From Hyphomonas sp. (GTDB lineage: Bacteria > Pseudomonadota > Alphaproteobacteria > Caulobacterales > Hyphomonadaceae), in NCBI GenBank assembly GCA_024743015.1, contig JANSXJ010000218.1, forward strand, positions 1 to 6,235: DNA of 6,235 bases, given 5' to 3'. A program made the translations under genes and the position numbers. Under the pieces are notes generated by a model that ran no database searches, was not told the DNA's origin, and worked only from the letters and a program-made list of their open reading frames with translations. Of this stretch, positions 5,764 to 6,235 are shown piece by piece; the first letter of the stretch is position 1; the number at the start of each line of letters is the position of its first letter.

Positions 5764-6235
5764 TCAGCTCCTGTAAGGCTCGAGCACGAGGTCGCGGGTG
5801 ACGATTACCCGAACCGGAAAACCCGGGCGGATGGTGAGCGTTGGCTCGACCTGCAATTGCCGCTGGATGATCTGCTGCCCAGCCTGATTGATGGTGTCCT
5901 GCGCGCCGTCACGGATGGCGCGGATCAGCCGGTCCTCGTCGCTGGTCGCCAGTTGGGTTCCAATGCCGAGTAATGTCGAGAGCCCGGCGGCCTTCATCAG
6001 ATCCCACCAATGAGAGTCGACGCCGTCTTCAAGTCCGGCATAGCCGGCGGCGTCCGCGCCGGGCTGACGCTCCAGCACGATCGAATGGCCATTGGGAAAG
6101 ACCAACCTGTTCCACACCAGCAGCACGCGCCGCTGACCGAAAGTCACGCCGTCATCGTATTCGCCGATGATGCGGGTGCCCTGCGGGATCAGAAGCAGGC
6201 TACCGGTCGGGCTGTCATAGACGTTCTGGGTCACC
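5764..6235 (-). CDS. trbI: TrbI/VirB10-family conjugal transfer protein, C-terminal part
   Basis: The last 156 or so residues of a TrbI/VirB10 protein; the start lies beyond the right edge. The GTG at 6232-6234 is an internal valine codon, because the conserved TQNVYDSPTG and LLIPQGTRIIGEYDD stretches belong to the middle of the VirB10 C-terminal beta-barrel domain. Further hallmarks are LLVWNRLVFPNG, the antenna-like region WWDLMKAAGLSTLLGIG and the terminal LTIRPGFPVRVIVTRD. The protein spans the inner membrane and reaches the outer-membrane core of the type IV secretion channel, linking energy use to DNA transfer during conjugation. The N-terminal membrane helix and proline-rich region are not in view. 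The C-terminus looks intact. GC is about 65% in a sampled stretch, higher than the roughly 57-60% sampled in the helicase. The family call is secure. Confidence 0.93.
   Translation of the reverse strand, partial: VTQNVYDSPTGSLLLIPQGTRIIGEYDDGVTFGQRRVLLVWNRLVFPNGHSIVLERQPGADAAGYAGLEDGVDSHWWDLMKAAGLSTLLGIGTQLATSDEDRLIRAIRDGAQDTINQAGQQIIQRQLQVEPTLTIRPGFPVRVIVTRDLVLEPYRS
5768..5772 (-). promoter_or_regulatory. Ribosome binding site of the DUF2274 gene
   Basis: AGGAG on the minus strand, within the last codons of trbI and 6 nt before the ATG at 5759-5761. It supports translational coupling to trbI. Confidence 0.65.

Overview
The window reads almost entirely on the minus strand and joins two blocks. 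On the right (about 5531-6235) is the tail of a conjugation operon: the C-terminal part of a TrbI/VirB10-type type IV secretion protein, followed 2 nt later by a small DUF2274 protein. This pair typically closes trb clusters of integrative conjugative elements and conjugative plasmids in Proteobacteria. High GC (about 65% in a sampled trbI stretch) and the trbI-DUF2274 pair suggest an alpha- or other proteobacterium; a sphingomonad-like host is a guess.

On the left (1-5485) is a compact defence-type operon transcribed right to left from a promoter about 45 bp past the DUF2274 stop. Its order is: a WYL-domain winged-helix regulator of the BrxR/CapW kind; a 1090-residue SF2/SNF2-like helicase with a PLD-like N-terminal region; a DUF4391 protein; and the start of a type III (Mod-like, beta-class) DNA N6-adenine methyltransferase that runs off the left edge. 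The four genes are tightly coupled: a 17-nt overlap, a 4-nt ATGA overlap and a 10-nt gap, each downstream gene with a clear Shine-Dalgarno sequence. A type III Res-like helicase/nuclease is expected beyond the left edge but cannot be seen.

The likely working model is that the methyltransferase marks self DNA, the PLD-like helicase and the unseen Res subunit act on unmodified invading DNA, DUF4391 plays an unknown accessory role, and the WYL protein represses the operon from its own promoter until infection or DNA damage. As far as I recall, this gene set matches the 'restriction-like' (RL) cassettes reported in surveys of defence genes. It is therefore probably a variant of a described but poorly understood system rather than a wholly new one. 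Its position behind the trb operon makes it probable cargo of a mobile element.

Noteworthy details are a sharp GC break inside the methyltransferase gene (about 65% to 43%), loss of recognisable HKD catalytic residues in the PLD-like region, an apparently unterminated junction with the trb operon, and repeated ATCGA-type half-sites between the promoter and the regulator gene. No RNA genes, CRISPR arrays or insertion sequences were seen. The only non-coding stretch over 100 bp is 5403-5530, which holds the promoter and operator candidates.
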